The position numbers were made by a program, and so were the translations under genes. Below the pieces are notes generated by a model that did not search any database, had not been told where the DNA came from, and saw only the letters and a program-made list of their open reading frames with translations. Of a stretch of DNA of 64,000 bases, positions 1 to 9,462 are shown in pieces; position 1 is the first letter of the stretch; each line of letters opens with the position of its first letter. The DNA comes from Paenibacillus mangrovi (GTDB taxonomy: Bacteria; Bacillota; Bacilli; Paenibacillales; Paenibacillaceae): positions 488,535 to 552,534 of the forward strand of contig NZ_JALIRP010000004.1 in the NCBI RefSeq assembly GCF_022898935.1, read 5' to 3'.

Positions 1-215
1 CCGCATTGGGGAAACTTAAATGTCACAATACCGGATGCCGTTTCATAATCGGCCTGTGCTGGCATTTCCATCCGACCGCCAACGACTACCTGAAGCAGCG
101 ATATAATTTGCTTGGCAGATTCATATCGATTACCGGTAGTGGTATCGGTCAGACCGGTTACCATGCCTTTACGATCCAATTGAATGTTCAAACTTCCTGC
201 AGAAATGCTCAACAT
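1..215 (-). CDS. N-terminal fragment of an unidentified protein, cut by the window edge
   Basis: The minus strand is open from an ATG at 213-215 to the left edge, about 71 residues. An AAGGAG ribosome site lies about 11 bases upstream. The peptide begins MLSISAGSLNIQLD and has the alternating hydrophobic pattern of a beta-sandwich. It loosely resembles the N-terminal segment of the DUF5696 protein at 7102-9462 and of mutarotase-like domains that precede glycosidase barrels. There is no signal peptide, so a cytoplasmic product is likely. It lies downstream of a strong terminator at 330-360, so it probably has its own promoter or depends on read-through. The function cannot be assigned from this fragment; a carbohydrate-active enzyme is a guess from context. 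An overlapping plus-strand frame over 6-551 looks like a shadow. Confidence 0.6.
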   Translation of the reverse strand, partial: MLSISAGSLNIQLDRKGMVTGLTDTTTGNRYESAKQIISLLQVVVGGRMEMPAQADYETASGIVTFKFPQC

Positions 216-329
216 CGCAGTCTCATCTCCTTAATACCGACTAACATCTCATTTATTCGTTTCATAGCCGTACGTTCAGCCTATCCTCTTACTGACTACC
301 ATCGCAGCGCTTTTATTGGGTTGCTGGAC

Positions 330-360
330 AAAAAGGCTAGCTCCTGGTGTTCCAGGAGCT
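330..360 (-). terminator. Rho-independent terminator of the SBP gene 369-1751
   Basis: A perfect 9-bp stem (AGCTCCTGG / CCAGGAGCT, tetraloop) at 339-360 is followed on the minus strand by a T-run at 330-334. It starts 8 bases past the stop codon at 369. Confidence 0.85.
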
Positions 361-368
361 CTGCAGCG

Positions 369-1751
369 TTATTTTTTATTCATCTTCTCTTTCAATTTAA
401 TCGTATAATCTTCGTCCATTTTTCTCAGGAACGTAACGACATCTTCTTTGGACGTTATGAATTCCGAAGCCTTTTCGGCCACATAGTTCTCGCCGTAGTA
501 AAGGGCGTCCGGACCGTACGGGGAGTACACAGGGTCAGCTTTTGTTCCTGAATAAATGCCTTTTAAATTGTATTGCTTATTGTTGCCTGACATTTGATCT
601 TCGCCAAACTGAACAGCAAGGTCCGGATCTCCAAGCGGAGATGGCGAACCATGACGATGCAGCCTTGTTTGATGCTCCTTGGAGGCGAGGAATGCGATCA
701 CATCAAACGCCTCTTTCAGATGCTCGCTGTTCGGATTAACGCTCACTGCAAGAGGCGCGTAGTTTGGCGTAATATCCGGCTGGTCGGCCCAACCCGGAAC
801 TTTTACCATATCGAAGCTGAGCCCTTTGGTACCATGCATACCAGCTAAATTCGTAATGGATAAAATCGCCATTGCTGTTGTTTGGTTCTGGAAATACAAG
901 TCTTCATCCTTTTCTACGTCCCAGTTGCCGGAGATACTGCGAAACTTATCAAGCAAGTCGAAATATTTCTTGAACTTCGGATCTTTAGAAAACAACACTT
1001 CGCCCGTCTTCGGATCCGTGCCGGTTGCCGAAAGCTCCATAAAAGGCATCGATAAGCCATTTTTCGCTATTCCGTGGTACTTGACTCCGTCTTTTTCTCC
1101 CGTCAATTTCTTTGCCAGGTCAATAACTTCTTCCCAGGTAATTCCGTCCTTTGGATAAGGTACGCCGAACTTGTCGAAAATCGATTTGTTATAAAAAAGC
1201 GCTACCTGAATATCTTCCATCGGGAATCCCAATAAACGGTTTTCGCCTTCAGGATCTCGCACCCGCATCGATTCCAGCACACCCGGACGGAATGCCGATA
1301 AGTCAACGTTATTTTGTTTCGCCAGATCATCCAGCGGATATAGCAGCTCCATGTCCTTCAGAACTTCAAAGCCGCCGGTGGTCAGCAGAATATCCGGATT
1401 TTCCTTCGCGGCGAACGTTTCCTCCAGCTCCTGCTTGCCGACCCATTTGCTAATGAGCTCGATCTTGATGTTAGGGAACTTCTCTTCAACAAATGGCTTC
1501 ACCCGCTCATCGAATTCTCCGCCCCAAGGCGCCATAAATTTTAGCGTAATCTGCTCTTTGTTCTTGGATTCCGGTTCTGTCCCCGCTGGTTTGTCTTTAT
1601 CCTCCTGTTTCGGAGTTTCACCCGCAGCAGCAGAATTTTGCTCTTTATTCGTTGATTGTTCCCCTTCGGAGTTTTTGCTCGAACATGCCGCAAGCGATGT
1701 TGCGAGTAACAATATAATCAGGAACAATGAAAGCATTTTTACCGTTTTCAT
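369..1751 (-). CDS. Sugar ABC transporter solute-binding lipoprotein (SBP 1)
   Basis: A family-1 type carbohydrate-binding lipoprotein of 460 residues that would capture an oligosaccharide at the outer face of the membrane and pass it to an ABC permease. The N-terminus is basic then hydrophobic, ending in a lipobox (ATSLAAC), followed by a Ser/Lys/Glu-rich linker. The body carries the segment FDKFGVPYPKDGITW, shared with SBPs 2-4 in this window. The start was set at the ATG at 1749-1751 because an AGGGG site lies 9 bases upstream; an in-frame ATG further out has no such site. It follows SBP 2 after 38 bases, so the two are probably co-transcribed, and it ends the operon at a strong terminator. 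The substrate is unknown; the neighbouring GH110 suggests an alpha-galactosyl oligosaccharide. Confidence 0.9.
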   Translation of the reverse strand: MKTVKMLSLFLIILLLATSLAACSSKNSEGEQSTNKEQNSAAAGETPKQEDKDKPAGTEPESKNKEQITLKFMAPWGGEFDERVKPFVEEKFPNIKIELISKWVGKQELEETFAAKENPDILLTTGGFEVLKDMELLYPLDDLAKQNNVDLSAFRPGVLESMRVRDPEGENRLLGFPMEDIQVALFYNKSIFDKFGVPYPKDGITWEEVIDLAKKLTGEKDGVKYHGIAKNGLSMPFMELSATGTDPKTGEVLFSKDPKFKKYFDLLDKFRSISGNWDVEKDEDLYFQNQTTAMAILSITNLAGMHGTKGLSFDMVKVPGWADQPDITPNYAPLAVSVNPNSEHLKEAFDVIAFLASKEHQTRLHRHGSPSPLGDPDLAVQFGEDQMSGNNKQYNLKGIYSGTKADPVYSPYGPDALYYGENYVAEKASEFITSKEDVVTFLRKMDEDYTIKLKEKMNKK

Positions 1752-1789
1752 AGTGTATATCCCCTCACTATTCAAATGTTTCGGTCAGC

Positions 1790-3151
1790 TTATTTTTTTT
1801 CCATTTCCTTGATCAATGTTCTAGCCATTTCGTCCAACTTTCTTAAATGGGTATTGATATCGACATGGTCATAAATCAAATCTTCCATGTGTTCGATAAC
1901 GGTTTTGCCGAATATATCCTCTTCGACCTGAGTTCGATTCGGATGGAAATCCATCTTAAACAAAGCCTCGTAGTTTATGCCTTCGAACTTCGGATCAGGC
2001 TTGATTTGCTGCCGTACCTCAGGCGACTTCAGAACCAAGGAAGAAATATCTTTCCCTTGATATCTTTGAATCGTATATTCATCGGACAGTAAATAATCAA
2101 TGACCTGGAATGCCTCGTCTTTATGTTCGCTGAACGAAGTCACCCCCAGAAAATAAGCAAGCCCGCCCGGAACTTTCCCTGGATTCTCATCCCAAGTCGG
2201 ATAATTGACCATATCCCAATTCATCTTGGCATCACTCAACTGTCCGCCATTAAACCAGAGCGGCAGCATTGCAATATTGCGTTCGTCGACAAAGCGGGAA
2301 TAAATATATTCACGGTATTTCTCGCGGGGAGGCAAATTACCTGGAATTTCGTACACTTGTTTCACGACTTCAAAAAACGATTTCCAGCGGTCATCTGTTA
2401 GAAACGTCGGCTCTTTCGTATCCGGATCAATCACGGGAATATGCTGCGACATTGTATTGAAACTGTCCCATCCCCACTGCAGTCCGTAATATTTGACCCC
2501 GCCAATTTCTCCAGTAACTTTTTTGGCCAGATCGACGATATCATTGTACGTTATGCCGTCTTGCGGATAAGGCACGCCGAATTTATCAAAAATGTCTTTA
2601 TTGTAATGCAGTGCATAACGGTCGACGATAAAAGGCAAAAAGTCTATTCCCCCGCCGGACTCGACTTTGACTCGATCGATCAATCCAGGATTGAAGCGGT
2701 CAATGTCGTAATTGTGCGTTTTGATTAAATCGCTCATGTCGTACAAAACTTCCTGTTTTTCGAGTGCTGTTTTATGTCCCATATGCGCAAAGTACAAATC
2801 AGGCAGTTTTTTGGCGGCAAAAAGCTCCTCCAAATCCTTCTCCGTTGGCATGATGTTGTATCGTTCCAGTTTGATGTTCGGAAATTTGGTTTCCACCGGT
2901 TTTTTCCAATCTTTCTCCCATGATTCATCGTCTGCCCAGTTGATCATCGTCAAGGTGACAAGTTTTTGCGCTTCTTCCGGTTTTTGCTGATCTTTCGACT
3001 CTTGCGGCTGATCTTCATTGGTATTAACAGACGGCTCGGCCTGGTTATTTTCGGCCACTTTATCCTCGGATTGGCTGCAGCCTGCAAGAAGCGATACGAG
3101 AACAGTAAAAATAAGAATAATTAAATAACCTTTTCTTTTTACAGTTGTCAT
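1790..3151 (-). CDS. Sugar ABC transporter solute-binding lipoprotein (SBP 2)
   Basis: A 453-residue SBP with a lipoprotein signal (LVSLLAGC) and an acidic, Gln-rich linker after the cysteine. It shares with SBP 1 the same fold and the FDKFGVPYP segment but is clearly diverged, so this is an old paralogue pair. The ATG at 3151 has AAAGGAG 9 bases upstream. The 282-base gap to the GH110 gene upstream holds a hairpin and a cre-like site at 3220-3233. SBP 2 and SBP 1 therefore probably form a separate, catabolite-repressed transcript. Two SBPs next to two permease pairs may give the transporters several substrates (inference). Confidence 0.9.
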   Translation of the reverse strand: MTTVKRKGYLIILIFTVLVSLLAGCSQSEDKVAENNQAEPSVNTNEDQPQESKDQQKPEEAQKLVTLTMINWADDESWEKDWKKPVETKFPNIKLERYNIMPTEKDLEELFAAKKLPDLYFAHMGHKTALEKQEVLYDMSDLIKTHNYDIDRFNPGLIDRVKVESGGGIDFLPFIVDRYALHYNKDIFDKFGVPYPQDGITYNDIVDLAKKVTGEIGGVKYYGLQWGWDSFNTMSQHIPVIDPDTKEPTFLTDDRWKSFFEVVKQVYEIPGNLPPREKYREYIYSRFVDERNIAMLPLWFNGGQLSDAKMNWDMVNYPTWDENPGKVPGGLAYFLGVTSFSEHKDEAFQVIDYLLSDEYTIQRYQGKDISSLVLKSPEVRQQIKPDPKFEGINYEALFKMDFHPNRTQVEEDIFGKTVIEHMEDLIYDHVDINTHLRKLDEMARTLIKEMEKK

Positions 3152-3219
3152 CTAACGATGCTCCTTTGTACATAGATTGGAGAGAACCTACTGGGATCAT
3201 GACCTTTCAACGGCAAAAT

Positions 3220-3233
3220 AGACAGCGTTTACA
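3220..3233. promoter_or_regulatory. cre-like CcpA site upstream of SBP 2
   Basis: The minus-strand sequence TGTAAACGCTGTCT matches the Bacillus cre consensus TGWAARCGYTWNCW with one mismatch. It sits 69-82 bases upstream of the SBP 2 start. It shares the core CGCTGTC with the site upstream of SBP 3. Confidence 0.55.
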
Positions 3234-3355
3234 AAACAACCGTACACGATCGGTATACTGGCACTCGACATCGAATTATATTCACATATCGAATCACCCC
3301 CTTATCCGCAAAATACTCTGATGACAATTGCACAATTCATAAGCGTGAACCGATA

Positions 3356-3376
3356 CGGGGCTTCTTCGAAGCCCCG
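3356..3376 (-). terminator. GC-rich hairpin after the GH110 gene
   Basis: A strong stem (CGGGGCTTC / GAAGCCCCG) lies about 60 bases past the GH110 stop. No T-run follows on the minus strand, so it may be a weak terminator or an mRNA 3'-end stabiliser. Confidence 0.45.
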
Positions 3377-3433
3377 GTTTCATAGGTTCCTGTAGAAAAG
3401 GCCGGGAGTTGACTTTGCGGACAATACACCCCG

Positions 3434-5203
3434 TCAGACCACAAGAAGTTCTACTGACGGACTTTCTATTAATGAAACTTCTTCCCGCGGCATACCATGC
3501 AGTTCGACGCATTGCATGCTGTCATTGCCTTCGAAGCGATTTCCGCCGATTTCCGCATTGCTGCAAGCGTGAAGGCGGACGAACGATAGGGTATGATCCT
3601 GTTCCAAGGCTACGATGCGGTTTCGGCTAAACCGCACATGGCGGGTGCTCTTAGCATCCATTGCACGATTGCCGATTGTCTCGAATGTATTGTCTTCAAT
3701 GACAATATGCTCATGCACGGGCGTTTCATGGGACGTGTCCGTGTTCTCCGGATGAATCCAGATCACGGGATCGGCGGCGCTTCCGCATTGGAGAAACGTA
3801 TTGCCGCGAATCGTCACATCTTGCGCCCTGCCGGATTCGAACCAGCTTCCCGCATCGTTTGCGATTAGAATACCGCTCATTCGCATACGCTCGAATACGT
3901 TGTTTTCAATGGTCACCTTTCTCCGCGTCGTTACTAGAATGCCGCGTGTCGGAATGCGCGCGAAACGATTGCCGCGAATCTCCACCTCCGGCGTCCATGT
4001 GACGTTCTCTACAACATCGTTAGTCTCGATATGCTCCGGCGCCGGCCGCTCCAGGGTCAGCAGCATTTCCCGCGGATTCAATAACCGGGCCTCCTTGACG
4101 GTATTGCTGTCATATGCAAGCAATGTGCTTTCACGCACGAATTCAATCTCGTCACCGGGGAAAAACGCCTCAAAGCCGAACGTCTGGCCATGCATGAACC
4201 GGACAACCAACTGAGCCGGCGCAGGCTTGCCGACAATTCGCAAGTGCGTGCCGTGAACATTGATCGGATCGTCATGGGCTCCCTCGAACAAGCTGTCTTG
4301 AATTGTGATTCGCCCACGGCAGCCGGAGAGATGAAGGAAGTCTGCGAATGCCGCCGCCGTTCGTCCAGAGTCGGGACGAGGCGCCAACGTCATTTGGTCG
4401 AAAACGAGATTTTCGCTGAATTGACCGACGATACCGAGCCCATGCATATAATGCATGCTAACTTGCTTGAAGATTACATTACTGCTTCGGGCAATGAATG
4501 CGCCGACCTGATCCCGGATGCCGTCCCGCATTTGGAACGTCTGCCCGACAGATGCGCCCTGCCTCCGGTCAAAATGAAAGCGAAGCCGGTTCGGCGCAAG
4601 CTCCTCAACCTTCACGGCGATCGAAACCGGATTCGTTACGCGCCACGTTGAATTGTTCGCCGGATCGTACAGCTGCGCCAGGCCATTTGTGAACCGCCAA
4701 CCCAATCCGATCCAATACAGACGATCCTTCTCCAATTCGTATCGGCTGTCCGGGTGAACGCGAACGTCCATCGTTCGCTCTTCGACAACTTCAACCGTCA
4801 TTTCCGCCATAGTCGGATGCGCATAGTCGGTGTTCAAGTTACGGATTTCGATGTCACTGCAGCTGATTACAGCGAGCAACGTCATTTTTCCGTGAAACAT
4901 CAATAACGACCCATTGCCTTCAATCGTTAAGTGATTCAGTCCTTGTAGAAGCAGACCGAAGGTTTTCGTATTGTCCGGGTTTTCTTCTTCCGTTGTCGTA
5001 TTCGATATGCAGCATAGAGCCTGATCGGCATGATCCGGGTACAAATCGTATCGTCCATGAGGAAATTCGATCACAACGGGTTCATTCACTGCGGCGGCCG
5101 CAGCAATGGCTAGCCGAATGGACGATACGGCATCCTCCCCGGAATCGGGCCTTGCACCGTAATCGGTTACTCGAATGACTTTTGCCTCTTTCGGTTGTTG
5201 CAT
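3434..5203 (-). CDS. GH110 family exo-alpha-1,3-galactosidase, cytoplasmic
   Basis: A 589-residue right-handed beta-helix protein that would hydrolyse terminal alpha-1,3-linked galactose (as in blood group B or related glycans). Repeated short strands such as VTIENNVFERM and VTIRGNTFLQCG are typical of the beta-helix. The GH110 signature HDDPINVHGTHL is at residues 310-321, and an Asp is at 288. The spacing of 288 to 311/312 equals that of the catalytic Asp trio reported for GH110 (recalled as D321, D344 and D345 in a Pseudoalteromonas enzyme). There is no signal peptide, so it should act on imported oligosaccharide. It follows a permease gene after 43 bases and is likely the last enzyme of the region A operon. 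The length is ordinary for the family. Exact linkage preference cannot be read from sequence. Confidence 0.85.
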   Translation of the reverse strand: MQQPKEAKVIRVTDYGARPDSGEDAVSSIRLAIAAAAAVNEPVVIEFPHGRYDLYPDHADQALCCISNTTTEEENPDNTKTFGLLLQGLNHLTIEGNGSLLMFHGKMTLLAVISCSDIEIRNLNTDYAHPTMAEMTVEVVEERTMDVRVHPDSRYELEKDRLYWIGLGWRFTNGLAQLYDPANNSTWRVTNPVSIAVKVEELAPNRLRFHFDRRQGASVGQTFQMRDGIRDQVGAFIARSSNVIFKQVSMHYMHGLGIVGQFSENLVFDQMTLAPRPDSGRTAAAFADFLHLSGCRGRITIQDSLFEGAHDDPINVHGTHLRIVGKPAPAQLVVRFMHGQTFGFEAFFPGDEIEFVRESTLLAYDSNTVKEARLLNPREMLLTLERPAPEHIETNDVVENVTWTPEVEIRGNRFARIPTRGILVTTRRKVTIENNVFERMRMSGILIANDAGSWFESGRAQDVTIRGNTFLQCGSAADPVIWIHPENTDTSHETPVHEHIVIEDNTFETIGNRAMDAKSTRHVRFSRNRIVALEQDHTLSFVRLHACSNAEIGGNRFEGNDSMQCVELHGMPREEVSLIESPSVELLVV

Positions 5204-5246
5204 CGACGATCAGTTCCTTTCTTGGAAGCTCCGGATTCATAGGTTC

Positions 5247-6212
5247 CTATTCAACCAAACCGGTACGCTCGACACTCTCGACAAAATAGCGCTGCGCGAA
5301 CAAGTAGATCAGCAGCGGCGGCAAAATAACAAGGAAGCTTGCGCCCATCTTGATCGGTTCGGCCAAAAATTCCGGAAACCCGCCTTCTTGAATAAACGCC
5401 GTCAAGTTCCGATCGATATAGGAGATTTTCAGCGCCAGAGGCATATTGTCACTTGCTCCGAGGAACATTCGCGGATAATACGTATCATTCCACGTCCATA
5501 CGAATGAAAACAAGAACACGACAAGTATAGCCGGCTTGGCCAAAGGAAACATTACACGGGCATAAAACTTCAATGCATTGGCACCGTCAATACGTGCCGC
5601 TTCTTCCAATGCCTTCGGTTGCGTCAAGAAAAACTGGCGGAAAATGATGACAAATAAAGCACCCTTCACCCCGAAACCGAACACGGAAGGCAAGATCAGC
5701 GTCAGCAGATGCCCGTTCAATCCAAGCTCCGTATATGCCATAATTGTCGGCAAAATGATGACTTGCGGTGGAATGATGAATGCCGATATGACAAGGAAAA
5801 AAGCCGTTTTTTTGAATGGAACGTCAAGTCTTGCGAGCGCATAACCCGCAAGTCCGCACGCGATGCAATGCAGCACTGCCGCCGTTACTGCGATAAACAA
5901 ACTGACGGCAAGCGACTTCGGATAATCAAGCAGCTTCCATGCTTCGGCGACATGGCCCAAATAGATGGAAGATGGAATCCACATCACGGTCGGATCGATC
6001 AAATCTTTGATGCTCATAACCATCTTCACGAGCATTTTAATAATCGGGTTCATATAAATGTAAGAAGTTATGATTAATACGGAATACAATGCCAATTTAA
6101 AAATAAGACCTTGATTGATTTCTCTGCCAAGCACCATATACCGAATTTTGCTCAATCTGCGTTTCGTCGTCCATTTTTGTTTGACGCGCGTTGCTAAATT
6201 CGCTTTCAACAT
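5247..6212 (-). CDS. Carbohydrate ABC transporter permease, MalG/LacG type
   Basis: A 321-residue inner-membrane permease with about six hydrophobic helices and the cytoplasmic EAA loop (EEAARIDGANALKFY) that docks the ATPase. A GGGGGG site lies 9 bases upstream of the ATG at 6212. It starts 15 bases after the partner permease (6228-7100), so the two form a standard heterodimer pair. No ATPase gene is adjacent; the MsmX-like ATPase at 16476-17594 in the same operon is the likely energiser. This is the second of two permease pairs in region A. Confidence 0.92.
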   Translation of the reverse strand: MLKANLATRVKQKWTTKRRLSKIRYMVLGREINQGLIFKLALYSVLIITSYIYMNPIIKMLVKMVMSIKDLIDPTVMWIPSSIYLGHVAEAWKLLDYPKSLAVSLFIAVTAAVLHCIACGLAGYALARLDVPFKKTAFFLVISAFIIPPQVIILPTIMAYTELGLNGHLLTLILPSVFGFGVKGALFVIIFRQFFLTQPKALEEAARIDGANALKFYARVMFPLAKPAILVVFLFSFVWTWNDTYYPRMFLGASDNMPLALKISYIDRNLTAFIQEGGFPEFLAEPIKMGASFLVILPPLLIYLFAQRYFVESVERTGLVE

Positions 6213-6227
6213 TTGCTTCTTCCCCCC

Positions 6228-7100
6228 TTATCCTCGATCTGATTTGGCATATTTCCGATTTATTCTGCCATAGAGCAAAATGACGAATCCAAGGAATGCA
6301 AGAATAATCAAGAAATAAATCCATGCCATCGCGCTGTTATAGCCGTAATTGCCCGTACTGATTAGCGTAATAACAGGGTTGGACGGGAAAGTAAACATAT
6401 CCACTACCGTATAAATCAGGTTCAGCAAAATAAACGGCGACATCGCTGGAAGCGTTATTTTCCAGAACACTTCCCATGGCGTTGCACCATCAATGCGAGC
6501 AGATTCGTAGGCAGAGCTCGAAATCGTCTGAAGTCCGGCAATAAACAATAAAATTTGCACTCCGGAATACCATAAGACCAGAACAAAATGATTCATGACT
6601 TGTTTCACCGGTTTTGCCCATGAATTATCCCCAAGGAACATATCGATATAACCGCCAACATTATACCGTTCGAGGAAACTGAGGTTTCCTTCACCTTGAT
6701 TCATAAACGACATTAAGACGGCGCCTGTAGAGAATATAACCGGCAAGAAAAAAATCGCACGGAATACAAATCGTCCAGGAAGCTTCTGATTCAGCATGAT
6801 CGCGATCATTAAGGCAAAAATAACGATAACCGGCACCATGATGACGACTTCTTGGAAATAAGGAATCAATTGATCGTATAAAGCCGAGCTGTTGAATAAG
6901 ATTTCCTGATAATATTTCAAGCCGACAAAATCGTAAACGATTCTTTTCGGCAAAATCTTAACTTGATGAAAGCTCATATATAGCGAGAAGAGAAGCGGAA
7001 ATCCTAAAAAAGCGATAAATCCGATCAACCACGGCGCCATAAACAGCGTTCCTTCCAGCTTGCGGGACGTTCTGGCGGAAAGTATCCGTTTTCCTGCCAT
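6228..7100 (-). CDS. Carbohydrate ABC transporter permease, MalF/UgpA type
   Basis: A 290-residue six-helix permease with the EAA-type motif ESARIDGATPWEVFW. The ATG at 7098-7100 was chosen over an upstream in-frame codon because GGGAGG lies 8 bases before it. The upstream codon would overlap the DUF5696 gene by 46 bases. The gap to that gene's stop is a single base, so translation is probably coupled. It pairs with the permease at 5247-6212. Confidence 0.92.
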   Translation of the reverse strand: MAGKRILSARTSRKLEGTLFMAPWLIGFIAFLGFPLLFSLYMSFHQVKILPKRIVYDFVGLKYYQEILFNSSALYDQLIPYFQEVVIMVPVIVIFALMIAIMLNQKLPGRFVFRAIFFLPVIFSTGAVLMSFMNQGEGNLSFLERYNVGGYIDMFLGDNSWAKPVKQVMNHFVLVLWYSGVQILLFIAGLQTISSSAYESARIDGATPWEVFWKITLPAMSPFILLNLIYTVVDMFTFPSNPVITLISTGNYGYNSAMAWIYFLIILAFLGFVILLYGRINRKYAKSDRG

Positions 7101-7101
7101 G

Positions 7102-9462
7102 TTACGCACCTCCCTGGTTGACGATGTAATTTTTCGCTTCGACAACATGGCTGCCGACAGTAACCTTCTTATTGTTATAATTCACAATAATTTGTTTGCC
7201 GTTGCTGTATGTCGTTTCATAAACCCCGCTCATCAATTCACGATGCCCCGTAATGAACTTATCCTGTACATCGCCGAGCGCTTCTTCGTAATTCTTATAT
7301 TGCGATTCCATCTCTTGAATCCAGTCTCTATAATTTGTGCTGTAAAATTGTTGTAAGTTTAATGATTTTAGCAATTCCTCGGACTGAGCATAGGTTACGA
7401 CGAAAGACGGGACAGCGCCATATTCTATGCCTTTCAAGAAGGCCTCCCTGTAATCATCGCTCAAGTTGGCGTAATTGAACGAATAAGTTGTTAGGCCATG
7501 AAGCGCGATTTGCACAAAAGGGACTACGCGATCGACAAACAAATCATAAGAATAGGTGGATGGCAGGTTATCCAAATGATTTATATATTGCAATGTATAC
7601 TCGTTGCCTCTTGCAACTTGCACATCACCGAGCGCCTCTTTCGTTTGCTCAAACAACCGGACCTGAATTTCCTTGGATTGCTCCCTGGTCGACAAATAAT
7701 TTTCGTTATAGTCGGTATTTAAGAAGCTTCCAATCCCATATCCGAGGAGGTAACCGTTGATTCCAAGCGACTTCGCTTCCTCCAAATCGTCTACAAAAAC
7801 TTTCTCCATAAACCTTGGACTGACAACCGTCCCGATAATGGAGGAGCCCAGATCACGAAGACCGTCCCTGTTTTTTCGGAATCCATCCTTGCTGCCGCTA
7901 TTAAAGGTATAGGAAGAAGCGTCAAGGTACACCGATAGGCCTTTTGAATTCGCATACTCGGCAAACTTCTTCATCCCTTCGTTGCCGCCTAGTTTGTTTG
8001 GAACAGGGAAAGCGCCACCGTATTCGCTATAGCCGTCGTTTTGCCACCCGAGATAGGAAATGTCCATATCTTTTACGCCAACCGCGAGCAAGTCATTTAC
8101 GATCTTGGTGGCCTCTTCCGTTGTTGTCAGCGGCAAATAAGAATCCCATAAAAATCCGTCTTCCGTATCGCCGCCAAGCAGATGAAGCTGGAGCTTCAAC
8201 TTGGCATTCGTCAACGGCTTCATTCCGTATTCCTGCATCAAATGCGCACGATAGCGCTCAGCGAGCGTAACGTAACTGATCTCTTGGTTATTTTGTTCAT
8301 CGATGAAATAATAACGGGTCGCCCGATCCGACTTCGTAATCTCCGTACTATAAGTCAAGTAGCCGTTAAGCTTCTTCGTATCGGTCGGCTGGAAAAACTT
8401 AAACCGGTATTGGTACTCGGGCGTCACCCAGTTGTATTGGCTGAACGATCCTGAAGGCGCCGCAACAATGTTTGCATACTCCCCGCCTTCGGTAACGACG
8501 CCGAGTACCGCTTGTTTATTCGATTTCAATCCGAAAACCGGCAATGAAACCGGATTGCGGTCGGACATCGTGTTGCGGTTGCTGTATGCCAAGTCATCGC
8601 CATATATGCGTTCCGAATATAGGTTCTGCGTACCCGTACGATGCTTTTTAAAGTCGAGCAGCGCACCCGGACCGTCCGGTACGAACAAGAAGCCGTCCTC
8701 ATTGTCCGACGTCTGCGCGTCCAAAAACGGGAATAAACGAATGGACGCCAGTCTGGCCTTCGGATCCTTCTCACCTTTCGGGTACACCTTTTCATCGACC
8801 AAGCCGTCCGCCAATATTTTCGTTTCGACGAAATCTTCGCCGAGCTTCACTTCTACCGGAATAATGAAGCCGATATCCGGCATCTCATAACGGATTTTGA
8901 AACCGTCGTCCGTTTTTTCAAACCCGGTGACCGTCCCTCCTTGCGCATTAAAGTTCGATTCGATAAGCAAATCTTTGCGTGTATTGAACTCCAAATAACG
9001 GAACATAAAAGGAGAGCCAAGATGAACTTTCCATGCATCTGTATTCAGCTTATCCTGCCAATTTTGCGAGTTAGGAAAAGAACGCCATATTTCCCCTGTT
9101 TGTTTGCTTGTTACCGTAAAGTGTCCGGAGGTTGGGTCGGCTTTAAGCTGTAGCCTATTATTCTCGGCAATGGGCTGGAACCGAGTTTCGTCCGGCAAGC
9201 TTCCACTCGGTTTGGAAGCCGAAGCTACGCGAACGCTGGACTTTGCCTTTGCGTTCTGATCCACAGAATCGGACTTTGCCTTTGCGTTCTGATCCGCAGA
9301 ATCGGACTTTGCCTTTGCGTTCTGATCCACTGAATCAGACTTTGCCTTTGCGTTCTGATCCACAGAATCGGACTTTGCATAGATGAAGCTGCCGAGCAAC
9401 GACGCGGATAAGATGCCGATCACAACGATTATTGGCAGTTTTCTGGAGCGAAACAAGCGCAT
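7102..9462 (-). CDS. DUF5696 family glycosidase-like exoprotein with N-terminal 11-aa repeats
   Basis: About 786 residues, beginning with a signal sequence or membrane anchor (LPIIVVIGILSASLLGSFIYA) and four tandem copies of AKSDSVDQNAK as a linker. A beta-sandwich domain (about 100-400) follows, then a barrel-like region with alternating strand/helix segments (about 430-700), ending in a small beta domain. I recognise this as a DUF5696 protein, seen in Paenibacillus beside Yip1 proteins and sugar permeases. The order of sandwich, barrel and beta cap resembles retaining alpha-glycosidases such as GH101, so an enzymatic role is plausible but not proven. No catalytic residue can be named. Translation can start at ATG 9462 or GTG 9465, both within range of an AGGAGG; the ATG overlaps the upstream stop (TGATG). 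It is placed between two permease pairs, suggesting a transporter-linked surface function. Confidence 0.75.
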   Translation of the reverse strand: MRLFRSRKLPIIVVIGILSASLLGSFIYAKSDSVDQNAKAKSDSVDQNAKAKSDSADQNAKAKSDSVDQNAKAKSSVRVASASKPSGSLPDETRFQPIAENNRLQLKADPTSGHFTVTSKQTGEIWRSFPNSQNWQDKLNTDAWKVHLGSPFMFRYLEFNTRKDLLIESNFNAQGGTVTGFEKTDDGFKIRYEMPDIGFIIPVEVKLGEDFVETKILADGLVDEKVYPKGEKDPKARLASIRLFPFLDAQTSDNEDGFLFVPDGPGALLDFKKHRTGTQNLYSERIYGDDLAYSNRNTMSDRNPVSLPVFGLKSNKQAVLGVVTEGGEYANIVAAPSGSFSQYNWVTPEYQYRFKFFQPTDTKKLNGYLTYSTEITKSDRATRYYFIDEQNNQEISYVTLAERYRAHLMQEYGMKPLTNAKLKLQLHLLGGDTEDGFLWDSYLPLTTTEEATKIVNDLLAVGVKDMDISYLGWQNDGYSEYGGAFPVPNKLGGNEGMKKFAEYANSKGLSVYLDASSYTFNSGSKDGFRKNRDGLRDLGSSIIGTVVSPRFMEKVFVDDLEEAKSLGINGYLLGYGIGSFLNTDYNENYLSTREQSKEIQVRLFEQTKEALGDVQVARGNEYTLQYINHLDNLPSTYSYDLFVDRVVPFVQIALHGLTTYSFNYANLSDDYREAFLKGIEYGAVPSFVVTYAQSEELLKSLNLQQFYSTNYRDWIQEMESQYKNYEEALGDVQDKFITGHRELMSGVYETTYSNGKQIIVNYNNKKVTVGSHVVEAKNYIVNQGGA
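9241..9372 (-). repeat. Four tandem 33-bp repeats inside the DUF5696 gene
   Basis: Four back-to-back 33-bp units at 9241, 9274, 9307 and 9340, differing at only a few bases. They encode the 11-residue repeat AKSDSVDQNAK (one copy has Ala for Val). The near-identity points to recent, in-frame slippage. Confidence 0.95.

Noticed and set aside
9241..9372. Possible CRISPR-like array
   Set aside because: The repeats are contiguous 33-bp units without spacers and lie in frame inside a gene, so they are coding tandem repeats.
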